Below, in pieces: positions 50,209 to 61,021 of a DNA stretch of 64,000 nucleotides. The translations under genes were made by a program, and so were the position numbers. Source of the stretch: Sinotaia quadrata (Eukaryota > Mollusca > Gastropoda > Architaenioglossa > Viviparidae); the NCBI GenBank assembly GCA_028829895.1, contig CM054180.1:111192635-111256634 (forward strand), written 5' to 3'. Within the stretch, counting starts at the first letter, position 1; each line of letters opens with the position of its first letter. The notes beneath the pieces are model-generated. The model ran no database searches, was not told where the DNA came from, and was given only the letters and a program-made list of their open reading frames with translations.

Positions 50209-51151
50209 CTTTCACTGGCAATCATTGCACGCTATTCGGCTATTGGATATTTACCATCAGGTGATAAACTACGTGGCGGCTTTAAATAAAATCTCCCTTA
50301 ATAATCGACCACCCTCACATCACGTTCACATTTAACAAATTACATAACAATTAAGTTTAGAAATATGGATAGGCAAATTTACTCTGCCACACACAAGAGG
50401 TCAGATGATGCTGACACTTGGCCAGAGCCTCAGAATCGTTTACTATGCGTCAAAGAATCAGAATGAAGGAATGGAAATGGTGATGAAGTATGTGTACCTC
50501 TGGTATGATCTAAGAGATTTGTAAACGTACTTTTAGTTCCTTTAGAACGAATCAAATTTATATGAAATTATTATTAGCTAAGTTAAATTAATATTTTGAT
50601 ACACAGTGTAACTAAATATTTAATTGACTATTTGAAGAAGAATCTAATGGGAGGAAACAAATTTATTTATCATTGTTATTAAAATCATAAGTGGACGACT
50701 GTCACACCCAGCACAAGTGTTTTCTGCTAGTTATTTTGTGTGTGTGTCCCTTAACGTTTTGATCAAATCCCCTTGTATACTGAACAAAGTAATTAATCAG
50801 TTTTAGTACATACACGCGGTTGAATAGTTTCTTGCATTTCTGTACTAATTGAGTAAATTAATTACACACAAAATTACTTGTTGATTACCATCTGACTAGT
50901 GCATGAAATGAGAACGCTTTTCAAGGCGTCCAATATTTGCTTTGATTGATAAACTATAAAAAATATGTGAGACAGGTATTTTCACTTTTTGAATTATGTG
51001 CTCTGTTAATATGAATATTACGATTAATAACTATCAGAGATCACGTAATTTGCGTTTTGTAATAAATAGGCAACATTGCGCGATGGTTAGGAAGAGAAAT
51101 GACCTCCAATTAGATCAGTCATTGTCCTTTCATCCCCCCTCCCTCTCTCTC

Positions 51152-51223
51152 ACGCACACACACACACGCGCGCGCACGCCCACTCACCCACACACACAAA
51201 CACATAAAAACACACACACACAA

Positions 51224-51290
<67 letters not shown>
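51152..51290. repeat. CA-rich microsatellite
   Basis: Interrupted then pure AC dinucleotides. Confidence 0.95.
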
Positions 51291-51291
<1 letters not shown>

Positions 51292-51381
51292 CAATCCCTT
51301 GCTGCGATACCAAGTTTGTTAGCTCAATCTTTGTGAAAGATGTTCTATTGCCTCACAGTGGAGATGTCAGACAGAGCACAT

Positions 51382-51382
51382 G

Positions 51383-51463
<81 letters not shown>

Positions 51464-51470
51464 TATGTGC
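51382..51470. repeat. GT microsatellite
   Basis: TG dinucleotides with a few TATG interruptions at the right end. Confidence 0.96.
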
Positions 51471-52817
51471 GTGGGAGTAATATATCAGTGGCACAGCATG
51501 TAGGCCACTGACACTGCAGCGTGTACAATTTTTGAATTAATTTTGTAAGTTTAATAATTTTTTTTTGTTGTAGTGCAACGATTTTGCCCTTAATGAGTTT
51601 TTACTTGTGAAATTAAAGGTGTGAACGTGTTTGTGTGAATGTACCAATGCATATATCACCAAATAGTTACGTGTCGCCGATGAAGCGTGGGTGTTTGTTT
51701 CTGAAAGTGTACGTGCTAGCTTCCCGGGGACCTAACAGTCAATTGTTTAAGTAATAAACTCTCTTCAGTATGTTTTCGATTTCTACGTGGCTCTCTTATG
51801 ATGTCCAGACCAAGCTAAAACCATAATCTGTCTGTCAGGTGTTGCCGCTAAGAAAGGCATTTTATCATTTAGTGTATTTAAATAAAACCCTTTGTTCATT
51901 TTGTTGTGTGTTTATTTTGAAACTTAAGTATATTAATTTAAACTTAAAAGGAGACATATAAGTGAGGAGCATCATTCTCAATGTAGACAGACTGACAGGC
52001 AGGTGAAGTGACAGATCGATAATTTTAAATAAATTAATTAATAAACAAAGTGACATTTTTTAATAGCAAATCATTTGCAATTTCCATGGTAAATTAAATA
52101 TTTCTTTATTTCCCTCCATTTAAAATTTTGATTAGTTTGTTAAAATATAGACAATCGACACAATGGTCAGTAAATAGATAAATCTCAGCAGTTTTTCCAT
52201 GAAAAGTATTTGCAAGCGAATAACAGGCAGTTGTAACTTAAACGCATCGCTAACTTATTACATATAGTATACTATATGCAAATTGATGATTGCATTGAAT
52301 AAATAATAATAATAATTCTTACAAATTGGACAAATATTTGACACAATATGAAGCATATAATAAAATAATAATGCATTACTTTGCATTTTGATTACTACCC
52401 AACCCAAAAGGGTGAACTAAAACGAGACAAGCATGAGACTTTGCGAGTTCCAGTACCAATTTGATGACGACAGAAGCAGGTTAATACAGTTTCAATAATT
52501 CTATATACGATAAGGTCTTTTTCGCTATGAGTAATTTCTCTTCAGAGATTCGTATTCAGAATGGCTGATAGATTTACTGAAAAGCATAATGATATAAGCT
52601 TGCCCCTAGGTCGTAAATAGCATTTCAGCGAAACTCTGACATAAAATCCACTAATAAGCAAGAAAAGGAGTGCTTTTCTAACTGACATTGCACGAACAAT
52701 AAAATTCCGTGTACAGAGATGGCTTTTCTAAAAGCTTGTTTGACAAAGTGTGTGCATGTAGTAAGCTAGTATAGACAATGACGCGCCCAACGAAATTTTA
52801 AATAAATAAAATTGGAA

Positions 52818-53003
52818 CAGTCAACAAAGCAGTCCACACACTGCACAACATACACCAAACGAAGCAGTCCACACACTGCACAACATACAGTCAACAAAGC
52901 AGTCCACACACTGCACAACATACACCAAACGAAGCAGTCCACACACTGCACAACATGCAGTCAACAAAGCAATCCACACACTGCACAACATACAGTCAAC
53001 GAA
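52818..53003. repeat. Alternating two-type tandem repeat downstream of gene C
   Basis: CAGTCAACAAAGCAGTCCAC and CACCAAACGAAGCAGTCCAC units alternate, each ending ACTGCACAACATA, giving a 70-bp dimer period. Confidence 0.9.
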
Positions 53004-53116
53004 AGTGTATAAGTGTATAATATTACTGCCAAGTAAACTATATAATACAAAAGCATACAAAATTACGTTAAACACATGGTATGTATTTTAATTCTGCTTT
53101 TCCTCTCAACAGTCGC

Positions 53117-53149
53117 TCACGAAACACAGGTTAAAGGGAGGGCAGTCAC
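53117..53149 (-). CDS. Gene C coding exon 5: C-terminal ten residues and stop
   Basis: The acceptor TTTGTAG precedes codons for VTALPLTCVS and TGA. Its identity in length and near identity in sequence to exon 5 of gene D supports the call despite only 33 coding bases. Confidence 0.8.
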   Translation of the reverse strand: MTALPLTCVS

Positions 53150-56100
53150 CTACAAATAAAATCATAGAAAACTGAATTAGTTTTAATGCAACTTTACAAA
53201 ATGTTTTGGAAGTATCTTAAAGACCAATCAGTAAACTTCTTCCAAACTGTTACTTATTGCCTTCAGTTGATAAAGATCGATTGAAAAAGATTTCAGAGCT
53301 AAGAAATATTATAAATGTTAAAAAGTCGAGAAATGTGAAGATAAAACAATTTAAAATTACGAATTGAAGTAAATATTTGAAAGTGAATTAATTCTATAAG
53401 TAGTAATTAACAAGCGTGACTTGATACATATACATCTTGACCAGGCTAATCTATGGAAAAGTACACATCAAATGAGCACAATATAACTAACACGAGGGAA
53501 ACTGGGAATGTCTAAACCGTTCATGTGTGTGCGTAGAATTCACAACTGTTCAAGATGAATATGTATCAAGTCACGCTTGTTCAAGATGAATATGTATCAA
53601 GTCACGCTTGTTCAAGATGAATATGTATCAAGTCACGCTTGTTCAAGATGAATATGTATCAAGTCACGCTTGTTTAAGATGAATATGTTTTAATAAATTT
53701 ATTCATATCTTATCTCCTTAAAGAACATAACAAAACTATACTAAAAAAGAAAACACAACTAACAATGTAATTTACCAACAGAAATACCTTTCTCAGAAAA
53801 AGAAACAACTCAAACATAGCCCAGCACGGCATAGGAACATCAATGTAGACAACTCCTTGATCTTTTCCGTCCACATAAACATGGAGACACTGTGAAGCAT
53901 CCACCATCACACCAATACGACTGCCGACCTTGAAGGTGTTGTAAATATCACCCACGTTGTGTGAAGTCTACAAACAGATAATAATATTATTAGTTTAAAT
54001 TCATTCATTCATTATTCTGTGTCACAACCCCCTTCTCAATCGCTGGCGGGAGGGAAGGTGGCAGATGACATCTGTCAGCAGCAACATCGGACAATAAAGA
54101 CACACCAATGGTATTTGACTGGCTAATTATTTTTATCCTGCATGCAAGGGAACGTTTTGCTGACGTGTTTGCTTGTGAGAATGCAAGTGGAAATGGTGGA
54201 GAATATTATGTGGACAATACTGGACGATACTGGACGGACAAAAGTAACGAGACAAAACAAAACTCCACTTTCGCCCTTTCAAAACAATAGCAAACAACGT
54301 TTTGAAAGAAGATATGATTAGGTTTATTAACCCGTGGGCGTTTCTCTTTCATGCAGTGGTTAAATCAAACATACACAAGCCTTTCTAAAGAATACACACT
54401 CTTGGGAAGGGGGGTGGGTGGGGAAATGGCAAATGATAAAATGTAGTATATGAAAAAAAAGAATAAATAAATACATACAAGATTTGCTCTTACATCAACA
54501 GCAACAATTCTACAGCATAAATGTCGATTCCATAATTCATGATTTAACAAATCATAAAGTTCAGATAATGAGAGTTCTTAAAAAGTCATAGATTTAAATC
54601 TACCTATCTATCTATACATATATATCTCCAAAGTTCGTTCGAAAGAAAAATACCTAAATAATTATTTATGCACAGAGATATGTAGTAGCTACTGTAAAGT
54701 TCTCGTGCGTTTCCTTCTCATTTACTCACATAAACCTGTCATGATCACGGTATTGCCTCTGTGACCGTCTTGTATGTAGGGGTGGAGCTTAACGGTTTCC
54801 CATCACCATTAATAAATTACGACAGTCGTTGTCGTATGTTGTCGCCGTTAAGTGTATTGTGTCCTCGTGACATGAACGATCGCCTCCCGCCGAAGCTCGC
54901 CAGGAAGGATACTCTTTTCATTCAAAGTATAGATGATTTGGAAAATATTATCGTAGATAGGGAGATCGGATTACCTCCCTATCACAGTCAATGATACTCC
55001 AAAAACATTAAGATAAATCCAAATCATGAACTCATTCTGTCAACCAGTACACAGGATACTTTGCATTCAGAATCCTTGTGCTCTGACGCGGCGGGATGAA
55101 CAAGAGCAGGAAGTGGGGGCTATTTCCACACCCCTAATCACAGTACTCCTTGTGTAAACTTTTGACCTCTGACCTAGTTGTCCTTTTTATTCTCTATTAA
55201 TATTTTTTTTGAATCGCTGAACTGGCGTTTCTCGACACTTGAAACATGCGTTATCGGAGGTCCATTCATTGCACGCTTTTCAGTCGTGGCGCACGATATC
55301 CCACTCAGACCTCAGCCTTGCTACAACGCACAAAATGCTAGCTATGTTACAGATGCTATTTATTTATCATAAAAATATAACAACTATTTAATTATTCATT
55401 CTTAAATAATTCTCTAGACTGCATTTACACAGTGCATAAGTCGATTGCAATACGACAAATCTATACTTTCCGTAATATAAGCATTATAGGTTGTCCGTCT
55501 TGAACGCTAATGAAACATAGGTGAACTCTTTTATAATTAGTGTCCTTTATAAAATAAATACCGGTGTCCTTTATAAAATAAATACCGGTGATAAACAGAA
55601 ATACCGGTCGTGTTTACGAGCGACTGCGATCTTTACAAGTAGAAATTTATGGGAAATGAATATCGGGAGAGTGTTACCTCCCCTTGGCCGCGGCGAAGAA
55701 TAAATTAAAAAAAAAACTAATGTTGGCATTTGGCCCCTTTGTAGTGACAGTCTGGTATTTATATCCTTTGTTGCATTATTTTAGATTTCAGAATCTTGAA
55801 GAATTACACAATGTCTATCTAGCTCACCGTAACTAATAAACAATATTGTAATTGCTAGCTAATTTCTGACATAATTTTGAGCTAGCTAAAAGTACGTGTA
55901 CAATTCGCAGTTCATTCTAGTATGCATCCTTACATATCACGGAATAGACGAGTCTTGTTCATGAGCACACTTTAATTATTTATTTATTTACATTACATAT
56001 TGCAGAATGTATGCTAGAAACACATCTAGAGAAAAACTTTTGCCACTATATTATAACAACCATAGCTATCGCAACTAATAATACAAATAAAGTGTGGAGA

Positions 56101-57073
56101 GAAAAAAAATAATACAGTCTGGTTGGCGCCCATAATAAAAAGCGTAAGGTCACCAAATGACAGACTTATCAATAAAAACATATGGATAACCAAAGTAATA
56201 ATTGATTCATTTTTCCATGTTCTTTTATTTTTTCATTTGGTTGATTATGTGTTTCCCTCAATAGATTTAAACTAACTGTTCGCGTCAACAATATTACGAA
56301 ATAAAAAGTTATAAATTGCAAAGCAAATAAATATTTTTAAATCACTGTTTTCCTGGAGTGAATAGTGTGATGTCGACGGCGGAAACTGTTTCCAGCAATA
56401 ATGTTATAGAGAAATAAGTATTCTTTATGTTATTCTTTTTTTAGTAGGATTACTGGAAATAATCACTTTATAGAATTGAAATTTATACTATGATATCCAG
56501 ATTTTAAAGACACACTCCATTAACTGAAATAATCAGTCGAAATTTAGCGTCGAAATAATTTAATAACACATAAGGTTGAAAAAAATATTTTCTTATCATA
56601 CCGAAAACTAAAATCATACTCTGGTATTCAGTGTATACTCTACAAAATGTAATCTAGTTCCCTGTTTCCTTTACCTTTAGTCAGTAGTTCATTCGTCTGA
56701 ATACAAGGCACGAATGTCTCTACTCTCAGTAGAAATTCACGATAATAAGAGGGAAAAAATAAATTAACTGATGAAATATCGTTACTTTTAAACTCTTTTC
56801 AAAAATAAATAAATGAATTCTGAATTAAAAAGTAAAACATAAACAGCACTTAAAATTTCAATTAGAATAGTAAAGTCGTTCAGGGATGATAACTTTAAGT
56901 ATTGATGAAAAAGACCTCGTATAATATTTTGATTATTTTTTAAAATAAGCTCCACCCCACCCCACCCCAGTACTAATATGCCTGTCAAACAATAGCTTTG
57001 CAGAAAGAAATGAAGTCTATAAGATACAATGATACATGAAATACACACACACACACGCACACACCACCACCAA

Positions 57074-57165
<92 letters not shown>

Positions 57166-58822
57166 GTGATTAGGTTATATTACGAAATTTTGAAAATATT
57201 GTAATTTCTGTTAAAATATGTATTTGTTTATGCAAAATATTAAGTATATAGCTACATTTGATACTGATTCATGCTTCACAAATTCATTTTCTTAATATTA
57301 CAACGTTACTCTTGAAAGGGAAGAATCTAAAGAAAATACTATTAAGCATTAAAAAGTAAGTTTACTCGGAGCTCGTAAATACCCACGTGACTGGGCAATA
57401 CTGGGTGCACGAGTGTGCCGATGATTATAATTAAAACCGAACAATCAGCTCCTTCTCAAGCATGGTATCAGGAAATTGTTATGACATTAAAATAGATCCA
57501 GTAATACTTTGTATTTTCCTAAGAACTGCAGATGTAAATGTTCATCCAAGAATGGTAAATGGTCAGAATGCACATAGTTACCTGCAAGACTCCTCACGTG
57601 CTGACACGGAAATCATAATTGTATAGAAGACACACGGTCAGAATTTTAAAAATAATCAAGCAACACTCCTCACGTGCTGACGCGTAAATCATAATTGTAT
57701 AGAAGACACACAGTCAGAATTTTAAAAATAATCAAGCAAGATGATAACAATTTAGTATTGAATGTTCTACTAATACAAATAGTATTGAAATGTTATAACT
57801 CCGTTCAAAATACACATTTATATGAACTCTCGTACATTTTGGAAACAGATGCACGGTGGCAAAACTCTGGGTGTGCTAAATCTTCCTTAAGTAGGTCATG
57901 TATTTGGGTACTGTGAGAAACCTTGCTAATATTGCAAATTGCGTCGTAAGCTTAGGCTTCTTACATACACATTTGTTATCTCCCTTTAAAGCTGAGGATC
58001 CATGAAAGTCTACTTACGCGTTCCTGTTTGACATAAATGCCATCGTGAAATACGACAATGGCCGACTGAAGACCTATGCTGTACGCTGGCAGGTTTGTGA
58101 TTATTGCTGGGTCCTCAGTGACAAGACCAAATCCCACGTCAGTACCATTGTATTGAGTGTTTATCTCCTCCACTTGTACCTGTGATTAGACAAAAGGTGA
58201 AAACAACAACTAACAAGTCTATACCTGCAGGTAGCTCTCCAAGTGTATGGAGCATGTTTAGCACATAAGATGGAGCACGCCGGCCTTCTCGTTGTCTACA
58301 TACATTGCATTTCTATGTCAGAACTAACTTTTAAAGTGTATAAAGATTGTTTATCAATGACCATTGCAGTATATCCACGAAAATGCATTATTGCTTAAAA
58401 AGAAAAGTCAAACGGACTTTTTTCTCTGCAATTGTTTGACAGTTTGATTAATGCTAAGTATGAATAATAATCGGTGGTTCTTATTTTCCATCGACTAATA
58501 GATGAGGACATAATTAGTCGGACTGGATGACAAAATGGACCGCATGAAGCATATTTCACACAGGTTAATAATCCACTTGGATCCATTGGCACCACAAAAT
58601 CGGAAATGGCGTAACATTTTGAAAACAGACGTGAAAGACACACCCACACCCACGAATGGAGATGATCTGTAACATGTTATATCCAGCATAATTAGTACTT
58701 TCATTATTAGTAATGCATTTTATTTGCAGATCGAATTTACCAGATGATTACCTTCTAAGGGGCACTTTCAATAACTGTTTAAAAGTTCTATTTTCCGAAA
58801 TCACAACGATTATCTTTGTTTC

Positions 58823-58903
<81 letters not shown>

Positions 58904-58947
58904 TGCTTTCCCACTCGCCCTACAACCTCTCACCCATCCATCCATCC

Positions 58948-58981
<34 letters not shown>

Positions 58982-61021
58982 TAATTAAATAAGAAAAACT
59001 TTCATCTGTTTATAAATTAACATTTTAATTATTATTAGAATCCAAAATTCAGAATAAAACGATTCTGTCATTTTAGGGTTACCTCGTACAGCATGTTCAC
59101 TTTAATGGGTTCACTGGAGAACACAGTTCCGTAGTACATATCCTTAGCCTCGGCAGCCATGTCATGTTGTCTTAGGACAATGTTTTGACCATGATTTGGG
59201 TGAAATCGCCATGCATTCTGAAACACGGAACCATCCACTAATTAGTGGGTTATCTCCAGAGTAAGAAAACATTAATATGCCTTTGCAAAGCATTGCACAT
59301 CTGCAGCACACAAACCTTTATTAATTAACACAGTGTACATCTACAACATATAGATCTCTATTAATTATTACAGTGTACATCTGCAACACATTAATTTGTA
59401 TTCATTAACAACGAATACATTTACAACATACAGATCTATATTAATTATCACAGTGTACATCTGCAACACACTAATCTGTATTCATTAACAAGTATACATT
59501 TACAACATACAGATCTATATTAATTATCACAGTGTACATCTGCAACACACTAATCTGTATTCATTAACAACGTATACATTTACAACATACAGATCTATAT
59601 TAATTATCACAGTGTACATCTGCAACACACTAATCTGTATTCATTAACAACGTATACATTTACAACATACAGATCTATATTAATTATCACAGTGTACATC
59701 TGCAACACACTAATCTGTATTCATTAACAACGTATACATTTACAACATACATATCTATATTAATCAGCGCCGCGTACGTTTACAACATACAAATCTTTTA
59801 TTTATCAATAAACAAGTAATTCCTTTTATATGTACAAGTACAGAATGAGACATACTTCTCTCGGTTTACTTTCTACATAACAAACCAGACTGTTTATTTA
59901 TTATTTTTAAATACCTGGTCTTGTGCCAAGGAAGAAACGCGAGTCAGTTCACCCAGTCTCGCCAATTTCACCTCTATACTTGAAATTACTTTCTCATTAA
60001 TCGTGAGCTTTGATGTAAAGAGAGATTTCCAGTCCGACAGTGAAGGCACATTGAGGTCAAGGCCACTGACACACTTATTTAGCCGAGGAACCATATACAT
60101 CAGTGAAGTGCTAGGAGCTGAATGTTGTATGCGATTAATTAGAGACCGGTGAGAAACAACAAGTCCTCGCTTATAATCCATAGACTCTTTATATTTACAT
60201 GTTTCTGTCATTATGTTGTCGTTTTCATCTTGCATGAGCTTCTTAAGACGTTTTCTGCAATTCTGAATCGACAACACTAGGCAATCGCATGCTGTATCAA
60301 TCTGAGCAAAAGCGTCCTTTGTGTTTTGTTCTAAAGTAACAAAGCCTCCTTCGACTTCTGCCACAACATGATTCAAGACAGACTCCACCACTCTCAGTCT
60401 GTTATCCATCTGAGACAATGACCTTTTGTATTCTTCAACCATTTCTTTTATCCAAGAGATTTCAGGACACTCAGGGTGCTTGGAAAAAACACACTCATTG
60501 CAAATGAGAACGTCATGCGTAACACAGTAATGTTCGCACATCGTGTCAGGGTGGGCAGAACACACGGATTGACGAGTTGAAATCAGAATGTCTAGAGTCA
60601 ATTTGTCCAAGTCTATTACTTTGTGACCAGAAGTTGCCGATATTCTTACGTGAGCCTCGGCACTCATTTTACACAACATGAATCGGCAATTGAGACAAAA
60701 TGATTTCGCCTTGACGTGCTTGTGAACGTAACACACACGTTTTTGAGTAAGTATTTTCATGTTTTCCGACATTTCAGACATGACGTCATCAGTAGTTAAC
60801 TGATCCGCTACGTCATCGTAGGATTTGACTTCACAATCTTTAGGATCCACTACAGTGCAACGACACACCGGGCACTGCGCTTTTTTATTTGTTTTCATCC
60901 AGCTGACAAGACAATTACGACACAGAATATGGGCGCATGGAAGAATTTTGGGTTCGTTGTAATATTTGTGACAAACAGGGCACTCTGTGGACTTTTCTGC
61001 AAAGCTTTCAGCAGTTTCCAT
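53117..61021 (-). CDS. Gene C: TRIM-NHR protein, 538 aa, five coding exons
   Basis: Exons on the minus strand: 61021-59915, 59217-59083, 58179-58018, 53967-53788, 53149-53117. All are phase 0 with GT-AG introns. The RING has C14, C17, C29, H31, C34, C37, C50 and C53. B-box 1 starts at C97, but the ligand equivalent to C119 of gene A is serine (S120), so that zinc site is probably weakened. B-box 2, the coiled coil and the C-terminal NHR domain are intact, the last with HVYVDGKDQG and PCWAMFE. The start is firm: an in-frame TAA lies inside the 10-base leader between the splice acceptor and the ATG. Intron 1 holds an 80-bp tandem repeat, intron 3 is about 4 kb, and intron 4 holds an inverted minisatellite. 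The inferred role is an E3 ubiquitin ligase. Confidence 0.9.
53409..53440 (-). repeat. Inverted single copy of the neighbouring 31-bp minisatellite
   Basis: AACAAGCGTGACTTGATACA continuing to CATCTTGA is the reverse complement of the array unit at 53550, with one mismatch. Confidence 0.85.
53550..53700 (+). repeat. 31-bp minisatellite in gene C intron 4, four copies and a partial fifth
   Basis: TCAAGATGAATATGTATCAA plus GTCACGCTTGT starts at 53550, 53581, 53612 and 53643. Confidence 0.93.
53788..53967 (-). CDS. Gene C coding exon 4: core of NHR domain (60 aa)
   Basis: The acceptor is TTGTAG and the donor AAG|GTATTT. It encodes RIGVMVDASQCLHVYVDGKD and PCWAMFE. It lies about 4 kb from exon 3 across a repeat-rich intron. 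Confidence 0.9.
54761..54994 (+). other. Coding-like open frame in intron 3 of gene C, antisense, unrecognised
   Basis: The 77-codon frame is distinctly GC-richer than the AT-rich intron around it and reads ELNGFPSPLINYDSRCRM, then DMNDRLPPKLARKDTLFIQS, ending PPYHSQ. No splice partners or family were recognised. It may be a relic of an inserted element or a chance frame in a GC-rich insert. Confidence 0.2.
57043..57161. repeat. CA microsatellite
   Basis: AC dinucleotides with an early interruption (ACCACCACCAACC). Confidence 0.96.
57589..57740. repeat. 76-bp tandem duplication
   Basis: ACTCCTCACGTGCTGAC continues to AATCATAATTGTATAGAAGA and AATAATCAAGCAA, twice, with few differences. Confidence 0.93.
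58018..58179 (-). CDS. Gene C coding exon 3: middle of NHR domain (54 aa)
   Basis: The acceptor is CACAG and the donor CGC|GTAAGT. It encodes VQVEEINTQYNGTDVGFGL, then VTEDPA and LQSAIVVFHDGIYV. It is very close to exon 3 of genes A and D. Confidence 0.9.
58826..58981. repeat. CT microsatellite then CCAT/CTAT tetranucleotides, in gene C intron 2
   Basis: A long CT run, a 28-base spacer, then ATCC and TATC tracts. Confidence 0.96.
59083..59217 (-). CDS. Gene C coding exon 2: start of NHR domain (45 aa)
   Basis: The acceptor is TTTCAG and the donor GAG|GTAACC. It encodes NAWRFHPNHGQNIVL and ends KVNMLYE, the closest match in the window to the NHR opening FHPNHG.N..L. Confidence 0.88.
59285..59800. 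repeat. 80-bp (dimeric 40-bp) tandem repeat in gene C intron 1
   Basis: CAGTGTACATCTGCAACACA and TATACATTTACAACATACAG monomers alternate for about six dimers, diverging at both ends. Confidence 0.93.
59915..61021 (-). CDS. Gene C coding exon 1: RING, two B-boxes, coiled coil (369 aa)
   Basis: The exon is 1107 bases, ending in AQDQ before CAG|GTATTT. The acceptor ATGCAG leaves a 10-base leader (61031-61022) containing TAA in frame, so translation cannot start upstream of this ATG. B-box 1 reads LCKMSAEAH where A and B have LCTTCVEVH and LCPSCVEAH. Confidence 0.9.

Larger units (their letters stand above)
45060..53116. other. Region between putative gene E and gene C
   Basis: It contains the 34-bp array (45821-46602), a 57-bp repeat (46951-47130), CA/GT microsatellites (47221-47286, 49416-49470, 51152-51290, 51382-51470), a 43-44-bp repeat (50034-50208) and a 34-36-bp repeat (52818-53003). 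The stretch 52440-52740 is homologous to DNA downstream of genes A and B. No supported gene. Confidence 0.5.
53968..58017 (-). other. Gene C intron 3
   Basis: About 4 kb containing a GC-rich coding-like stretch (54761-54994), a CA microsatellite (57043-57161), a 76-bp duplication (57589-57740) and a 24-bp duplication at about 55541-55589. The remainder is AT-rich. Confidence 0.5.

Noticed and set aside
52766..53075. Frames rich in CAVCGLL and THCTTYT
   Set aside because: Translated dimeric 34-36-bp tandem repeat downstream of gene C.
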